Shown: positions 25,369 through 34,567, numbered from the stretch's first letter. The stretch: 64,000 nucleotides of DNA from Nitrospira sp. (GCA_022226935.1 CP092081.1:192902-256901), one strand, 5' to 3'. Numbers and translations: made by a program. The notes: generated by a model from the letters alone, not told the origin.

Positions 25369-28300
25369 TCACGCCGCCAATGCGGTCGCCCGCACAACTT
25401 CCAGAATATGAATCAGGTCGTCGAGCTCGCCCGGCTTGAACAGGCCGTCCGGGCCATGAGGACTCAGGTCGGTGAAGGGCGATTCGTAGAGCCTGGCGGG
25501 CTCCATGAGCCCATACTCGGTCAAGTGATCCACAACTAGGTTGATGAACTCAAGTTGGTTGCCAGTGAACGTCTTGCCCGTGATGAATCCCGCAAGTGCC
25601 TCTTTGGCTGCGCTTCGATCCATTCCGACCAGCGATCGCACGAAGAGGCCCAGGCCTTTGGCGTTCACCGCGGCCTGACGGATATCGTCCAGCGGAGCAG
25701 CGCCGCTCTCTGCAAGGACACGCTCCAATTCGGAAAGGTCTGTGACGGTGAGCGGTTGGTTCATGCGCAACTTAGCGATCACCGCATGGTCGAGGTGTTC
25801 GCGCAGGAACGCTCGAACTTTGGCTAATAACTTAGTCTGGTCGGTACCTACCGAAAAACTGGGAAGAACAACTTCCGTCTCGCTGCCCATGAGATCTTCA
25901 AGGTCGGTGTAGACGGGCTGCCGGCGGCGCTTTTCGATAAACTGGACCAACTCGCGCAGCCGGCGACGCATCGCCTCCAGCATCGGCACCGTCACGTCCT
26001 GCCACCATTCATCACTCTGTATATCCTGGATCAGGGCCAGCTGCTCGCGGACCATCGGAATGACGGCCTTTTCCTCCAGCAATCCCACAATCTCCCGGAC
26101 GCGGTCGCGCAGGCGGGCGAATTCAGGCTCGACACGCAGCAACGCCAACTGCAGCCTCAGAACCAAGAGGTCGAATCGCTTCGCCTCTTCATTCTCGGAA
26201 TTGAGTTCGGTAGGCAGACCTGCCACTTCGTGGGAAAGCTCAGCCAGCGCGGCAGGCTCCAGGATGGCCCATGCCCCGGGGTTGGCATACCGTTCAACGA
26301 GACGACGGTGGGGCCGGACGACAAAGTTATTGATGTTCATCGCGGCCACCTCCCCTTGCAGCACCGTAGCAAGGGATTGACGCACCGCCGTTGTCGTTGC
26401 CGGATGGCCATATAGCGCCCGCGCCTCCGGCATACCAGGTATAGACACCTCTTTCGCCTGACCGTCAATCGTGGCAATCAGTTCCAAGCGTGTCTGAAAG
26501 AGGCGCTTGCCTAAGGAGGCCGGCGCCGCACCCTCAGTCCCTGGGATGTCCTGGCTAAAGAACTCCAGATTCTGGCAGTAATCGAAAATGTAGAAGGACT
26601 CCTTGTGCCGGCCTGGCCCGAAGAGATCAGCACAGAGGCGCGTACCACGCCCTACCATCTGCCAAAACTTCGTCTTGGATCGGACCAGCTTGAAGAAAAT
26701 GAGGTTCACGACCTCGGGAATGTCGATGCCCGTATCCAGCATATCGACTGAAATCGCGATATGCGGTGCCTTGTCCTTATTCGAAAAGTCATCGATCAGG
26801 CTCTGCGCATATTCCGTCTTGAACGTAATGACCCGAGCGAACGCACCTTTGAAATGCGGATAGTTGGCATTGAAACGCTCGGCGATAAAGTCGGCGTGGG
26901 GCTGATTTTTGGCAAAGATGATCGTCTTCCCAAGACGATCGCCGCCGGCGATCGTGAGCCCACGGGTCATGACATGTTCCAGCACCTTGTCGACCGTGTC
27001 CTTATTAAAGAGCCAACTGTTCACCGCTTCCGCCTCGACACGATTCGGGACCGTGCCGTCGTCGCTCCATTCCAGGGCGTCCCACTGGTCTTTTTCGTCT
27101 TCCGAGAGCTCGTCGTACTTGATCCCCTGGCGCGGAAACCTGAGCGGCACCGAGACCGCTCGCGGCGGGACAAGAAATCCGTCGCGCACCGCCTCCTCCA
27201 ATGAATACGAGTCGGTCGGCACACCGTTTTCAAGGTCGAAGAGGCTATAGGTGTTCCGGTCCACTTCGTCCTTGGGCGTCGCGGTGAGGCCGACGAGCAA
27301 TGAATCAAAATAATCAAAGATGGCACGGTACTTCTGGAACACCGAGCGGTGTGCCTCATCGATGATGACCAGGTCGAAATGTCCCACCCCGAATCGCCGC
27401 TGACCGTCCGCCGCCTCGTCAATTAGTCCCATCATGGTGGGATAGGTCGAGACGTAGACACGCCCCGCCGCGTCCTTCTCGGTCACCAGGTTCACAGGGG
27501 AGGCATCCGGCAGGTACCGTTTGAAGGCGTTTACCGCCTGATTGACCAGCGCCACACGGTCGGCGAGGAATAGTACACGCTTGACCCAGTTGCACCGCAT
27601 CAACAGGTCCGCAAGCGCAATCACCGTGCGTGTCTTCCCGGCGCCCGTCGCCATCACGAGCAGCGCCTTCCGCTCGTGATCGCGCTCGAACGCCTCAGCA
27701 ATACGGCGGATGGCTCGCGTCTGGTAGTGGCGCTCGACGATTGTCGAGCTAATCGGCGCAGCTGCCGGCGAGCGGCGCGTCTCCCGCCGCTGAATCGCCA
27801 GTTCCAGTTCCGCCTTCTTGTAGAATCCCTGCACCCGGCGTGGTGGATAGCGGGTGTCGTCCCAGAGCCAATGCTCGTAGCCGTTGGAATAGAAGATCAG
27901 CGGCCGCCGGGCGAACTGCCGCTCAAGGCAATCCGCATACAGCTTCGCCTGCTGCTGCCCTACCCGGGGATCGCGGCGAGTACGCTTCGCCTCCACCAGT
28001 CCTAGCGGTTTTCCGTCGTCACCCCAGAGTACGTAATCTACATAACCCTTGCCTTCCTCGTTCGGCATGCCGTCGACCTCGAATTCCCGATCGCGTAATT
28101 GATCGAGCGGCCAGCCGGCTTCCTTGAGGAGCAGGTCAATGAAGTAGTCACGGGTCTCGGTCTCCGAGTAATCGTGCTGATCCGCCTGTGCAGAGGCCGC
28201 CTTCTTCGCCTCCGCGATCTCGGCGCGCAAGCGTTGTAGCTCGGTGTCGAGTGCGGTCTTGTCGGCAAGCAGGTCCGCAAGGCACTCGTCTTTCTCCCGC

Positions 28301-28782
28301 AAGCGCGTTTCCAGTGCCTGCAGCTGCTCGGCCGTCTGGGCCGTCGCCGGTGCAGGTCGCGGGAGTGCAGCGGGATCGAAGGTGACTCCGGGGTCAGGCC
28401 GACCGGCACGACCATAGGTATGCGCAAACCAGTAGGCCACATGAAACAACTCGCGCGCCGCAGCGAGCGCATCTGCCTCGGGTACAGGGCGATGGTTATG
28501 CACGGCCCGGTTGCCGAGGGTGTTGATCACCCGCGCTTTGCTGAAGACGGCCTCACCGGCCGCCTGCTTGAAACTCGGGTCGTGAATCAGGGCGGAGAGG
28601 TTGTCCTGGTACGGGAGGCGGAGGGCGGCATCATGCTTGTAGGCCCAAGCGACGGCCAGCTCCAGCGCACGCCGGGCGTAAAAGCAGGCCGTGCGAGGAT
28701 CGCTGTGAATCGCCGCCTCCGTCTTTGACGCAGCCTCAAAGACGGCAGGCCATTCGCCTTGAAGAAAGATGAACTGGCTCAT
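25369..28782 (-). CDS. hsdR: Type I restriction enzyme, R subunit (EcoEI-like HsdR)
   Basis: 1137 residues. A DUF4145-like N-terminal domain (residues 10-110) is followed by a short coiled coil, then a PD-(D/E)XK nuclease with VDYVLWGDDGKPLGLVEAKR (about 247-266). The SF2 translocase has MATGAGKTR (Walker A, about 377), IIDEAH (Walker B, about 474), GLTATP, DMLDTGIDIP and MVGRGTR. The C-terminal 350 residues resemble EcoEI-type R subunits that bind the HsdM/HsdS core. The gene is intact and is last in the operon hsdM-hsdS-unknown-hsdR. If hsdM is truly broken, this enzyme cannot work with its own methylase, since type I nucleases need the M2S core to bind DNA. Confidence 0.95.
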   Translation of the reverse strand: MSQFIFLQGEWPAVFEAASKTEAAIHSDPRTACFYARRALELAVAWAYKHDAALRLPYQDNLSALIHDPSFKQAAGEAVFSKARVINTLGNRAVHNHRPVPEADALAAARELFHVAYWFAHTYGRAGRPDPGVTFDPAALPRPAPATAQTAEQLQALETRLREKDECLADLLADKTALDTELQRLRAEIAEAKKAASAQADQHDYSETETRDYFIDLLLKEAGWPLDQLRDREFEVDGMPNEEGKGYVDYVLWGDDGKPLGLVEAKRTRRDPRVGQQQAKLYADCLERQFARRPLIFYSNGYEHWLWDDTRYPPRRVQGFYKKAELELAIQRRETRRSPAAAPISSTIVERHYQTRAIRRIAEAFERDHERKALLVMATGAGKTRTVIALADLLMRCNWVKRVLFLADRVALVNQAVNAFKRYLPDASPVNLVTEKDAAGRVYVSTYPTMMGLIDEAADGQRRFGVGHFDLVIIDEAHRSVFQKYRAIFDYFDSLLVGLTATPKDEVDRNTYSLFDLENGVPTDSYSLEEAVRDGFLVPPRAVSVPLRFPRQGIKYDELSEDEKDQWDALEWSDDGTVPNRVEAEAVNSWLFNKDTVDKVLEHVMTRGLTIAGGDRLGKTIIFAKNQPHADFIAERFNANYPHFKGAFARVITFKTEYAQSLIDDFSNKDKAPHIAISVDMLDTGIDIPEVVNLIFFKLVRSKTKFWQMVGRGTRLCADLFGPGRHKESFYIFDYCQNLEFFSQDIPGTEGAAPASLGKRLFQTRLELIATIDGQAKEVSIPGMPEARALYGHPATTTAVRQSLATVLQGEVAAMNINNFVVRPHRRLVERYANPGAWAILEPAALAELSHEVAGLPTELNSENEEAKRFDLLVLRLQLALLRVEPEFARLRDRVREIVGLLEEKAVIPMVREQLALIQDIQSDEWWQDVTVPMLEAMRRRLRELVQFIEKRRRQPVYTDLEDLMGSETEVVLPSFSVGTDQTKLLAKVRAFLREHLDHAVIAKLRMNQPLTVTDLSELERVLAESGAAPLDDIRQAAVNAKGLGLFVRSLVGMDRSAAKEALAGFITGKTFTGNQLEFINLVVDHLTEYGLMEPARLYESPFTDLSPHGPDGLFKPGELDDLIHILEVVRATALAA

Positions 28783-28810
28783 AGCGAGAGGGACCAGCCT
28801 CCCTGTGCAA

Positions 28811-28854
28811 TGTCACAGCAGGTGTCATAGCTTGTCACAGCTACCTGTCACAGC
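28811..28854. repeat. Four TGTCACAG iterons upstream of hsdR
   Basis: TGTCACAGC or a one-base variant starts at 28811, 28823, 28833 and 28846, i.e. 10-13 bases apart. The array lies in the 102-base gap between the unknown RM gene and hsdR, where a binding site controlling hsdR would fit. This is inference. Confidence 0.55.
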
Positions 28855-28884
28855 TCACTGCGCCCTGTTCCGATTCCAATTGAA

Positions 28885-29733
28885 TCACCTTCCTCGGTAC
28901 ACAACCTCTGCACTCAGCTGATTGGTCAAGTAGGGTATAAAACCAGCCAATAGGATGGACATCGCCACCATGTCTCGCATTTCAATGCCCCGCAAGGCGC
29001 TAGAGGGTGTTCCCGCATGGCGAATGCCCGGGTAGTCTGATGCAAATCCGTAAAGATTCTTGAGCGCCGATTTCATCGCGTTGTGGGGCCAGGTGTTCAG
29101 CTGATTGCAGATACCGCCGAGCTCGGTTTCCGTAATGCCAGCGCATGTACGCCCCAGCGCCTCCACAAGGTTGATCTGCTTTTGAATACAAGTTTTGATA
29201 CGGCCGGCGGAGCAGTCGTGCCGCAGGTCCCGGACGGCGTTCTCGAAGTCCTTCATAAGTGCGTCGAGATGTGGGTCTTGGCTCGTCATCGTGCGAAGGT
29301 CTCGCATCAGGCTCGCAAAGACGCCGGGAAGAGTCGGGCACAATAGGCATGGCCGTCGCAAATCGTAGCGAAGGCTAAACTTGTCAATAAAGGTAGCGAG
29401 AAGATTAAAGTAGTAGTTCGCGAGTTCGTCCCCAGCCAACTCTTCTAGAGCGGAATGGGCCGCCTCAAAGAAGGATACCAGCGCACGCTCTCCGGAGAGA
29501 TCGTTTATGCTTGTCCTTTCAAACTCCCTCCGGCTCAGCACTGGGTCATCGATAATATCTACAACAGACACCGGTGAGAGGGTTTTCTTCAGAGCCTTTG
29601 CTAATTCGCGATAAAGATCACAGAATATGTCTTCAGGTACGATCTCACTCTTTTCTCCAAGTCGAAGGTCAATAAGCGGCTGCCATATCTCTCGCCAGGT
29701 TTCTGACCACACACTAATAAACTCGCCCCGCAT
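28885..29733 (-). CDS. Unknown protein inside the type I restriction operon
   Basis: 282 residues from the ATG at 29733, which has GAGGAGAG upstream and begins 2 bases after the hsdS stop; translation is probably coupled. All-helical in look, no signal peptide, no nuclease motif seen. The C-terminal region (LYGFASDYPGIRHAG, then RDMVAMSILLAGFIPYL) resembles the RH-containing C-terminal helical domain of abortive-infection or HEPN-like proteins; I hold this weakly. It lies between hsdS and hsdR, a place where extra defence genes such as HEPN or anticodon nucleases occur. It may be an accessory toxin or regulator of the restriction unit. Confidence 0.7.
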   Translation of the reverse strand: MRGEFISVWSETWREIWQPLIDLRLGEKSEIVPEDIFCDLYRELAKALKKTLSPVSVVDIIDDPVLSRREFERTSINDLSGERALVSFFEAAHSALEELAGDELANYYFNLLATFIDKFSLRYDLRRPCLLCPTLPGVFASLMRDLRTMTSQDPHLDALMKDFENAVRDLRHDCSAGRIKTCIQKQINLVEALGRTCAGITETELGGICNQLNTWPHNAMKSALKNLYGFASDYPGIRHAGTPSSALRGIEMRDMVAMSILLAGFIPYLTNQLSAEVVYRGR

Positions 29734-29735
29734 GC

Positions 29736-30932
29736 TCAAATCTCTCCTCGGAACGCACGGTGTTGCAGCGATATGAAGAATTCGTCCAACCGCGACTGAG
29801 CTACCTTCTGCACATCAGCTTGTACGCCTACCTCCGCGACCCGCCGAACGAATTCACGCTGAAATTGGATTGGAGGGAGAGGAAGGTTGATTTTTTCGAT
29901 TCGGAAAAGAGCCAGCTTCCCGATCGTCACTTGGCCTATATGCGAATTTATTTGTCCCTGTGCATAATCACTTTTAAGGAATTCAGCCAAATAATCAGCC
30001 TCGTATACCCCTGAAGAACGCGGCACGAGCTTCGCCGCATTTTCTGTCAAATTCGCGCCATCTAATGACCGTGGGACAGGAGCAACAAGACCAATCGAAC
30101 CAGCTATCGAAATGATCACGTCACCCGTGTTAACTATGTAACGGGCAATCTCTGCTTGAATATCGGGTTTCAAGAAAACAAGCGTAGATTCGTCGACACG
30201 CCCCGCCTTTAGGTCAACCACCCTGATATACCGAAACGGAGTTGGAACCTCCGAGTATTCCTTCCCTTTGGGAAGGCGCTTGCCACCCCTAACTTCGCAG
30301 ATGTCAGCTATCGATACCGCAGACCATCCCTTCGGATTCGTGGCTGGGTCGCCGAACATGTCGAGAAAAATGGATTGGGTGAGGGTATCGAGCTTGGCGA
30401 TGGCGGCTCGGCGCTTGGCACGCAGCTCATCCGCCTTGTCGAGGATCTCCGCAATCCTGCGCTGTTCGTAAACGGGTGGAATGGGAACACGAAGATTGCC
30501 GAGCTGTGTGAGACTCAGGTTGCTTATAGTTCCGGTAACGGTGGAACCACGCATCTGGGCTTGCGCGGCGGGACTTTCCAGCCAATGTCTGAGGAACGGC
30601 ACGTGGATTGTTCCACGCGTTCGGACAATAGCAACCGCTTGATTACAGTTCAGCCAAGGGGCATCGTTGGGAACCACGCCTACCCTTCCTATCGTACCCG
30701 CGATAGATACTAGAACGTCAGATGGCCTGATTCGGGATCGCGACAGTACGTCATCTGTCTTCCTATCTATGAAAAGGGTGCCCTCCAAATAGTTCACCGT
30801 CCCAGCCACGATATCTTGCACCCTGAGAAACGGAATTCCAGAACCCGCAAAGTCACAACCAACACTCGTTGGGGTCGTTCCCTTGGTAATCAACTCGCAA
30901 CAATCTTCAAGACGAGCCGATGGCCAACTCAT
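29736..30932 (-). CDS. hsdS: Type I restriction enzyme, specificity subunit HsdS
   Basis: 398 residues with the usual layout: target recognition domain 1 (about 1-150), a conserved helical spacer (VYEQRRIAEILDKADELRAK, about 155-175), target recognition domain 2 and a closing helix (FISLQHRAFRGEI). The spacer is partly repeated in the end region (FQREFVRRVAEVGVQADVQK), as usual. HsdS sets the two-part DNA site for both methylation and cutting. The start overlaps the hsdM stop by 4 bases (ATGA). The gene looks intact. The recognised sequence cannot be read from the protein. Confidence 0.94.
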   Translation of the reverse strand: MSWPSARLEDCCELITKGTTPTSVGCDFAGSGIPFLRVQDIVAGTVNYLEGTLFIDRKTDDVLSRSRIRPSDVLVSIAGTIGRVGVVPNDAPWLNCNQAVAIVRTRGTIHVPFLRHWLESPAAQAQMRGSTVTGTISNLSLTQLGNLRVPIPPVYEQRRIAEILDKADELRAKRRAAIAKLDTLTQSIFLDMFGDPATNPKGWSAVSIADICEVRGGKRLPKGKEYSEVPTPFRYIRVVDLKAGRVDESTLVFLKPDIQAEIARYIVNTGDVIISIAGSIGLVAPVPRSLDGANLTENAAKLVPRSSGVYEADYLAEFLKSDYAQGQINSHIGQVTIGKLALFRIEKINLPLPPIQFQREFVRRVAEVGVQADVQKVAQSRLDEFFISLQHRAFRGEI

Positions 30933-32478
30933 CCCAGCATCCCCCCCAGCTCCTTCATGCCCCGCTGGATCTCCTCTTCCAGCTTCACCAGTTCGGCGAG
31001 AATTTCTTTCGGTGGGCGGTGCTCGATTGCCTCGTGCACCACTTCCTTGTAGCGGTTGAGCGAGAGGTCGTAGCCCTGCGCGGCGATGTCGGCCTTGGGT
31101 ACACAGAAACTCTGTGCGGTGCGGGGCCGTTCTCGCTCGGCGCCCGTGCGTTGGTTACAGCGTATCAACAGGTCCGGTAGATTGTTCTTCCCCTGCTCGG
31201 CCTCAGTGAGTGGCACGCCGGGTGTGGGCCCGAGCTTGTCGTCGGGCAGGAGCGGCTGGCGTTTGTCGTCAAGGCTCCAACCATCTGCCGCGACATCGTA
31301 GAACCACACGACGTCCGTGCCGCCGGAGTTGGTCTTGGTGAAAACAAGGATCGCGGTCGAGACGCCCGCGTAGGGTTTAAACACACCACCGGGCAGCTTG
31401 ATCACGGCGTCGAGCTTTTGGTCTTCCACCAGGATGCGGCGCAGTTCCTTATGGGCCTTGCTGGAGCCGAATAAGACGCCGTCGGGCACGATGACCGCCG
31501 CCCGCCCGGCTTGAGCAGCCGCAGAAAGAGCGCGAGAAATAACAGCTCGGTCTTCTTGGTCTTGACGATCTGGAGCAGGTCCTTGGCGGTGTTCTCATAG
31601 TCAAGGCTCCCGGCGAAGGGTGGATTCGCCAGCACGAGCGTGTATTTCTCTTCCTCGCCGGCATGATCCTGCGCGAGCGAGTCGCGGTAGCGAATGTCCG
31701 GGTTTTCCACGCCGTGAAGCAACATGTTCATGCTACCGATGCGCAACATGGTGTTATCGAAGTCGAAGCCATGGAACATTCCGTGATGGAAGTGCTCTCG
31801 TTGTTTGAGGTCGTGCAGGAGTTTTGGGTACCGCTCGCGCAAATACTCCCCTGCGGCCACGAGAAAACCGGCCGTCCCGCAGGCCGGATCGCAAATCACG
31901 TCGGTTGGCTGCGGCGCAGTCAGTTCCACCATGAGCCGGATGATGTGGCGCGGCGTGCGAAACTGGCCGTTTTGCCCGGCGGCTGCAATCTTGGCCAGCA
32001 TGTACTCATACACATCACCCTTGGTGTCGCGCTCCTCCATCGGGACGTGGTCGAGCAGGTCCACCACCTTCGCCAGCAGCGCGGGCGTGGGAATAGTGAA
32101 ACGCGCATCCTTCATGTGATGTGCATAGGTGGAGTCGCCGGTACCCAGCTGACGTGCAAGATCGCTCCTCAGGTACGGAAAAAGATGCTCGCCGACCAGG
32201 ACATACATCTCGGCAGGAGTAACATGCTTGAAGCGTGACCAGCGGTAGTCTTCGAAAGAACGGCCCTTCGCATCCTCCCCTTCAGGAAAGACTCGTCGCG
32301 CCAAGGGTTGCTTCAGCCGGTTGGCCTTGTTTTCTTCCAGCGTCTGGAGGTCGTCGAGGCGACGGATGAAGAGCAAATAGGTGATCTGTTCGATCACCTC
32401 GAGCGGGTTGGAAATGCCCCCTGACCAGAACGAATCCCAGATACGATCAATTTGGCTGCGAATGTCACCAGTCAGCAT
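30929..32478 (-). pseudogene. hsdM: Type I restriction methylase HsdM, split by a one-base frameshift
   Basis: The N-terminal part (from 32478, ATG with AGGAA upstream) holds the HsdM helical domain, DPACGTAGFL (SAM binding, about 198) and NPPF (catalytic, about 284), and breaks just after LLKPGG. The C-terminal part continues in another frame from VPDGVLFGSSKAHKELRRIL to 30929. The joined span is 1550 bases, one short of a multiple of three. The break sits in a G/C run at about 31495-31510; adding one base restores a full-length HsdM of about 516 residues. It is either a real disruption, a phase switch or a sequencing error. The protein would not methylate DNA as written, with the restriction gene still intact. 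Confidence 0.85.
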
Positions 32479-32616
32479 GAGATTCCTGAGCCTGCACTCC
32501 TAATCGAGTCACTGCACAGACGTGTTTTTCCGCGCGCAGAATACCCGTTTCCCGTCTTTTTATCACCCGCATTTTTACGGGCAAGACTGGCTGGCGGGTG
32601 CCTAGGTTCTGGGGAC

Positions 32617-32700
32617 GTGAACCGTCAATCGTGAAAGGTGAAACGTATTCCCGAAAAGCCGCATCTCGTCGTTCGCGAAGCGTCGTTCGCTGGAATCGGG
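32617..32700. repeat. GTGAAAGGTGAAACGT-type repeat cluster e
   Basis: GAACCGTCAATCGTGAAAGG, TGAAACGTATTCCCG and CGTCGTTCGCGAAGCG. It lies between hsdM and the first Asn-Pro repeat gene, just before the gene's 3' end. Confidence 0.5.
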
Positions 32701-32715
32701 AAAGCCATGAGCCCC

Positions 32716-33090
32716 TCACCACTTCCGTCCTGCCCCTCCCCCCAACGGCGCAAACGGCACCGTCGGACTGAACTCGTTGATCGGGTTCAACGGATTCTCC
32801 GGGCGATAGCGATTCACCGGATTGAAGGGATTGTTGGAGTTGAATTGGTTGATCGGATTGGCGGGGTTGCCGGGATCGTAGCGGTTGATCGGGTTGAAGG
32901 GATTCGCCGGATCGTAGGCATTGATGGGATTGAGCGGGTTGGAAGGCTGGTACTGGTTGATGGGATTGAAGATGTTAAAGCCCCGCTGGTATTTCTCATC
33001 GAACCCTTGCTCCGCCAGGCCATTCCCGATTGACGCCAACCAGACTAGCCCGCCGATGATCGCCGCAGTCCGCACCTGAGCCTGTCGCAT
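32716..33090 (-). CDS. Secreted Asn-Pro repeat protein, copy 1
   Basis: 124 residues from the ATG at 33090, which has GGAGGGGGCC upstream. A signal peptide (AAIIGGLVWLASIGNGLAEQ) is followed by eight or nine imperfect units of about 10 residues of the type NPINxYxPxNP, then a short tail. The repeat is rich in Asn, Pro, Phe and Tyr, with no Cys or metal motif. I know no characterised family. Its paralogue lies at 33933-34313 in the same direction, with a BrnT/BrnA module between. The product is probably extracellular or periplasmic, perhaps an adhesive or structural fibre. Confidence 0.75.
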   Translation of the reverse strand: MRQAQVRTAAIIGGLVWLASIGNGLAEQGFDEKYQRGFNIFNPINQYQPSNPLNPINAYDPANPFNPINRYDPGNPANPINQFNSNNPFNPVNRYRPENPLNPINEFSPTVPFAPLGGGAGRKW

Positions 33091-33165
33091 GGCCCCCTCC
33101 CTTGTGCCTGTTTCTATCCTGCCAGGCAGCCTACACCATGACCGTGACATCCGGGGTCACAAGAA

Positions 33166-33200
33166 GACGTGAAACGTGAAAGGTTAAACGTAACAGACAA
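33166..33200. repeat. GTGAAACGTGAAAGG-type repeat cluster f
   Basis: GACGTGAAACGTGAAAGG followed by TTAAACGTAACAG, just upstream of copy 1 of the Asn-Pro repeat gene. Confidence 0.55.
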
Positions 33201-33310
33201 TAGGTATCGTTGGGACAGGGAGCGGAGACATCTAGAAGTATTGAGGGTCGCCTAGACTTTGCTCAGCAGCGTGAGGTTCTTGACCGTATGTCCACTGCGC
33301 TGCAAGACCA

Positions 33311-33604
33311 TTACGCCGCCCTGGACGCGGCCTTCTCCAACAATTCGTGGATGAGACTCTGGTACGGCTTCCCCTGCGCATCTGCCATCTTCCGGAGTTG
33401 GTTCAGCAACTTGGGAGAAAGACGAATCGCGATGAGTTGCTTCGCCATGCCGCTAGAAGGCCTTCCTACTCGCCGCATCCGTTTTAAATCCTCGTCAGTC
33501 GCTTCCGGGATATCGGAGAAATCAATCTTCGAATCCGGCATATGCCGCACGTTCTTTCTTACTCGCCTGCCTTGCGCTAATGATGCGGATGGTTTCTTTT
33601 TCAT
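33311..33604 (-). CDS. brnA: BrnA-type antitoxin
   Basis: 97 residues from the ATG at 33604, preceded by GGAAGGTGG. The N-terminal part is basic and partly unstructured; SDIPEATDEDLKRMRRVGRP matches BrnA, and the C-terminal AIRLSPKLLNQLRKMADAQG is a ribbon-helix-helix DNA-binding unit (LIHELLEKA). BrnA neutralises BrnT and represses the operon. The start overlaps the toxin gene end by 83 bases, longer than usual; a shorter start at 33541 would leave a 20-base overlap. It is read downstream of the toxin gene, as is usual for this family. Confidence 0.88.
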   Translation of the reverse strand: MKKKPSASLAQGRRVRKNVRHMPDSKIDFSDIPEATDEDLKRMRRVGRPSSGMAKQLIAIRLSPKLLNQLRKMADAQGKPYQSLIHELLEKAASRAA

Positions 33605-33812
33605 GTGCCACCTTCCGTGCTGTATAGACCACGAAGAGAATCCTGCCTATTACAGATTGTCCTATACGTTGACGTCGCACTTCACGTGTTGAGTGCTTGG
33701 GGTCTTCACCATCTAGCGCATCGGAATCCGCGAACACTGTCGTGGCTTCCTCAAAGGAAACACTGTGCTTTTCGAAATTGGTAATCGCCTTCGTGATATC
33801 CCAAGAAAACAC
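33522..33812 (-). CDS. brnT: BrnT-type ribonuclease toxin
   Basis: About 96 residues from the GTG at 33812, where the family pattern starts (FSWDITKAITNFEKHSVSFE). The rest follows the RelE-like BrnT fold: EEATTVFAD, HSTREVRRQRIGQS, GRILFVVYTARK and IRIISARQASKKERAAY. The Arg, Lys and Glu residues linked to RNA cutting lie in the last two motifs. An ATG at 33857 would add 15 unmatched residues. The toxin inhibits translation by cutting RNA. The pair sits between two copies of the Asn-Pro repeat gene. Confidence 0.88.
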   Translation of the reverse strand: MFSWDITKAITNFEKHSVSFEEATTVFADSDALDGEDPKHSTREVRRQRIGQSVIGRILFVVYTARKVAHEKETIRIISARQASKKERAAYAGFED

Positions 33813-33932
33813 GTTTCTGTATATACATGAATTGCGGCAGCGGCACAAGAACCGCACTGCCGTGGGAGATTACAGGGAGCAGAAAATTGAAAACGACATG
33901 AGTGAACCTGATCGGGGCCGTGGGGTTCCCCC

Positions 33933-34313
33933 TCACCGCTTCTTCCCCATCCCTCCCACGCGATCCAGCGGCCCAAACGGCACGGTGGGATTGAATTCAT
34001 TGATCGGATTCAGCGGGTTTTCCGGGCGATAGCGATTTATGGGATTGAAAGGATGGTTGGGATTGAATTGATTGATCGGATTGGCGGGGTTACCGGGGTG
34101 GAATTGGTTGATCTGGTTGAAGGGATTCGCCGGATCGTAGGCATTGAGGGGATTGAGCGGGCTGGTGGGCTGGTACTGGTTGATGGGATTGAAGATATTA
34201 AAGTCGCGCTGGTACTTCTCGTCGAATCCCTGCTCCGCCCCGCTGCTCCCGATCGATGCGAGCCAGAGCAGCCCGCCGACGATCGCCGCTGTCCGCATCT
34301 CTCCCTTCCTCAT
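33933..34313 (-). CDS. Secreted Asn-Pro repeat protein, copy 2
   Basis: 126 residues, same plan as the protein at 32716-33090: signal peptide (MRTAAIVGGLLWLASIGSSG), a conserved AEQGFDEKYQRDFNIFNPIN junction and tandem NPxNPINxYxP units. The two copies agree over nearly all their length, with changes mostly at the variable repeat positions, so they come from a recent tandem duplication. The ATG at 34313 agrees with the start of copy 1. It ends 120 bases before the brnT start. Confidence 0.75.
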   Translation of the reverse strand: MRKGEMRTAAIVGGLLWLASIGSSGAEQGFDEKYQRDFNIFNPINQYQPTSPLNPLNAYDPANPFNQINQFHPGNPANPINQFNPNHPFNPINRYRPENPLNPINEFNPTVPFGPLDRVGGMGKKR

Positions 34314-34387
34314 GGCTGCGTCCTTGTGCCGGTTTCCATCCTGTCAGGCAGCCTACACCACGACTGTGACATCCGGAGTCACAAGAA

Positions 34388-34430
34388 GGCGTGAAAGGTG
34401 AAACGTTACACGTAAAAAGTAACGGGCACC
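34388..34430. repeat. GTGAAAGGTGAAACGT-type repeat cluster g
   Basis: GGCGTGAAAGGTGAAACG followed by TTACACGTAAAAAGTAACGG, upstream of copy 2 of the Asn-Pro repeat gene, in the same relative place as cluster f upstream of copy 1. The duplication probably carried it along. Confidence 0.55.
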
Positions 34431-34567
34431 GTTCGGAGCGGAAGCGGAGAGATATGGACGCGTTGAGGATGGTGTAATGAGTAGCAGCTGATGATCCTCC
34501 AGCGCAGTGATGCTCGATACCTTCCTCAGGACCTTGCGCCAACAGGGCGACCCGTCGAAACAAGAAA

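Noticed and set aside
28811-28854. Iterons as a plasmid origin
   Set aside because: Only four short copies, no Rep gene, AT-rich stretch or DnaA boxes nearby; a regulatory role before hsdR fits better.
30929-32478. hsdM frameshift as programmed ribosomal slippage
   Set aside because: No slippery heptamer, Shine-Dalgarno-like stimulator or clear pseudoknot is visible; deletion or sequence error is simpler.
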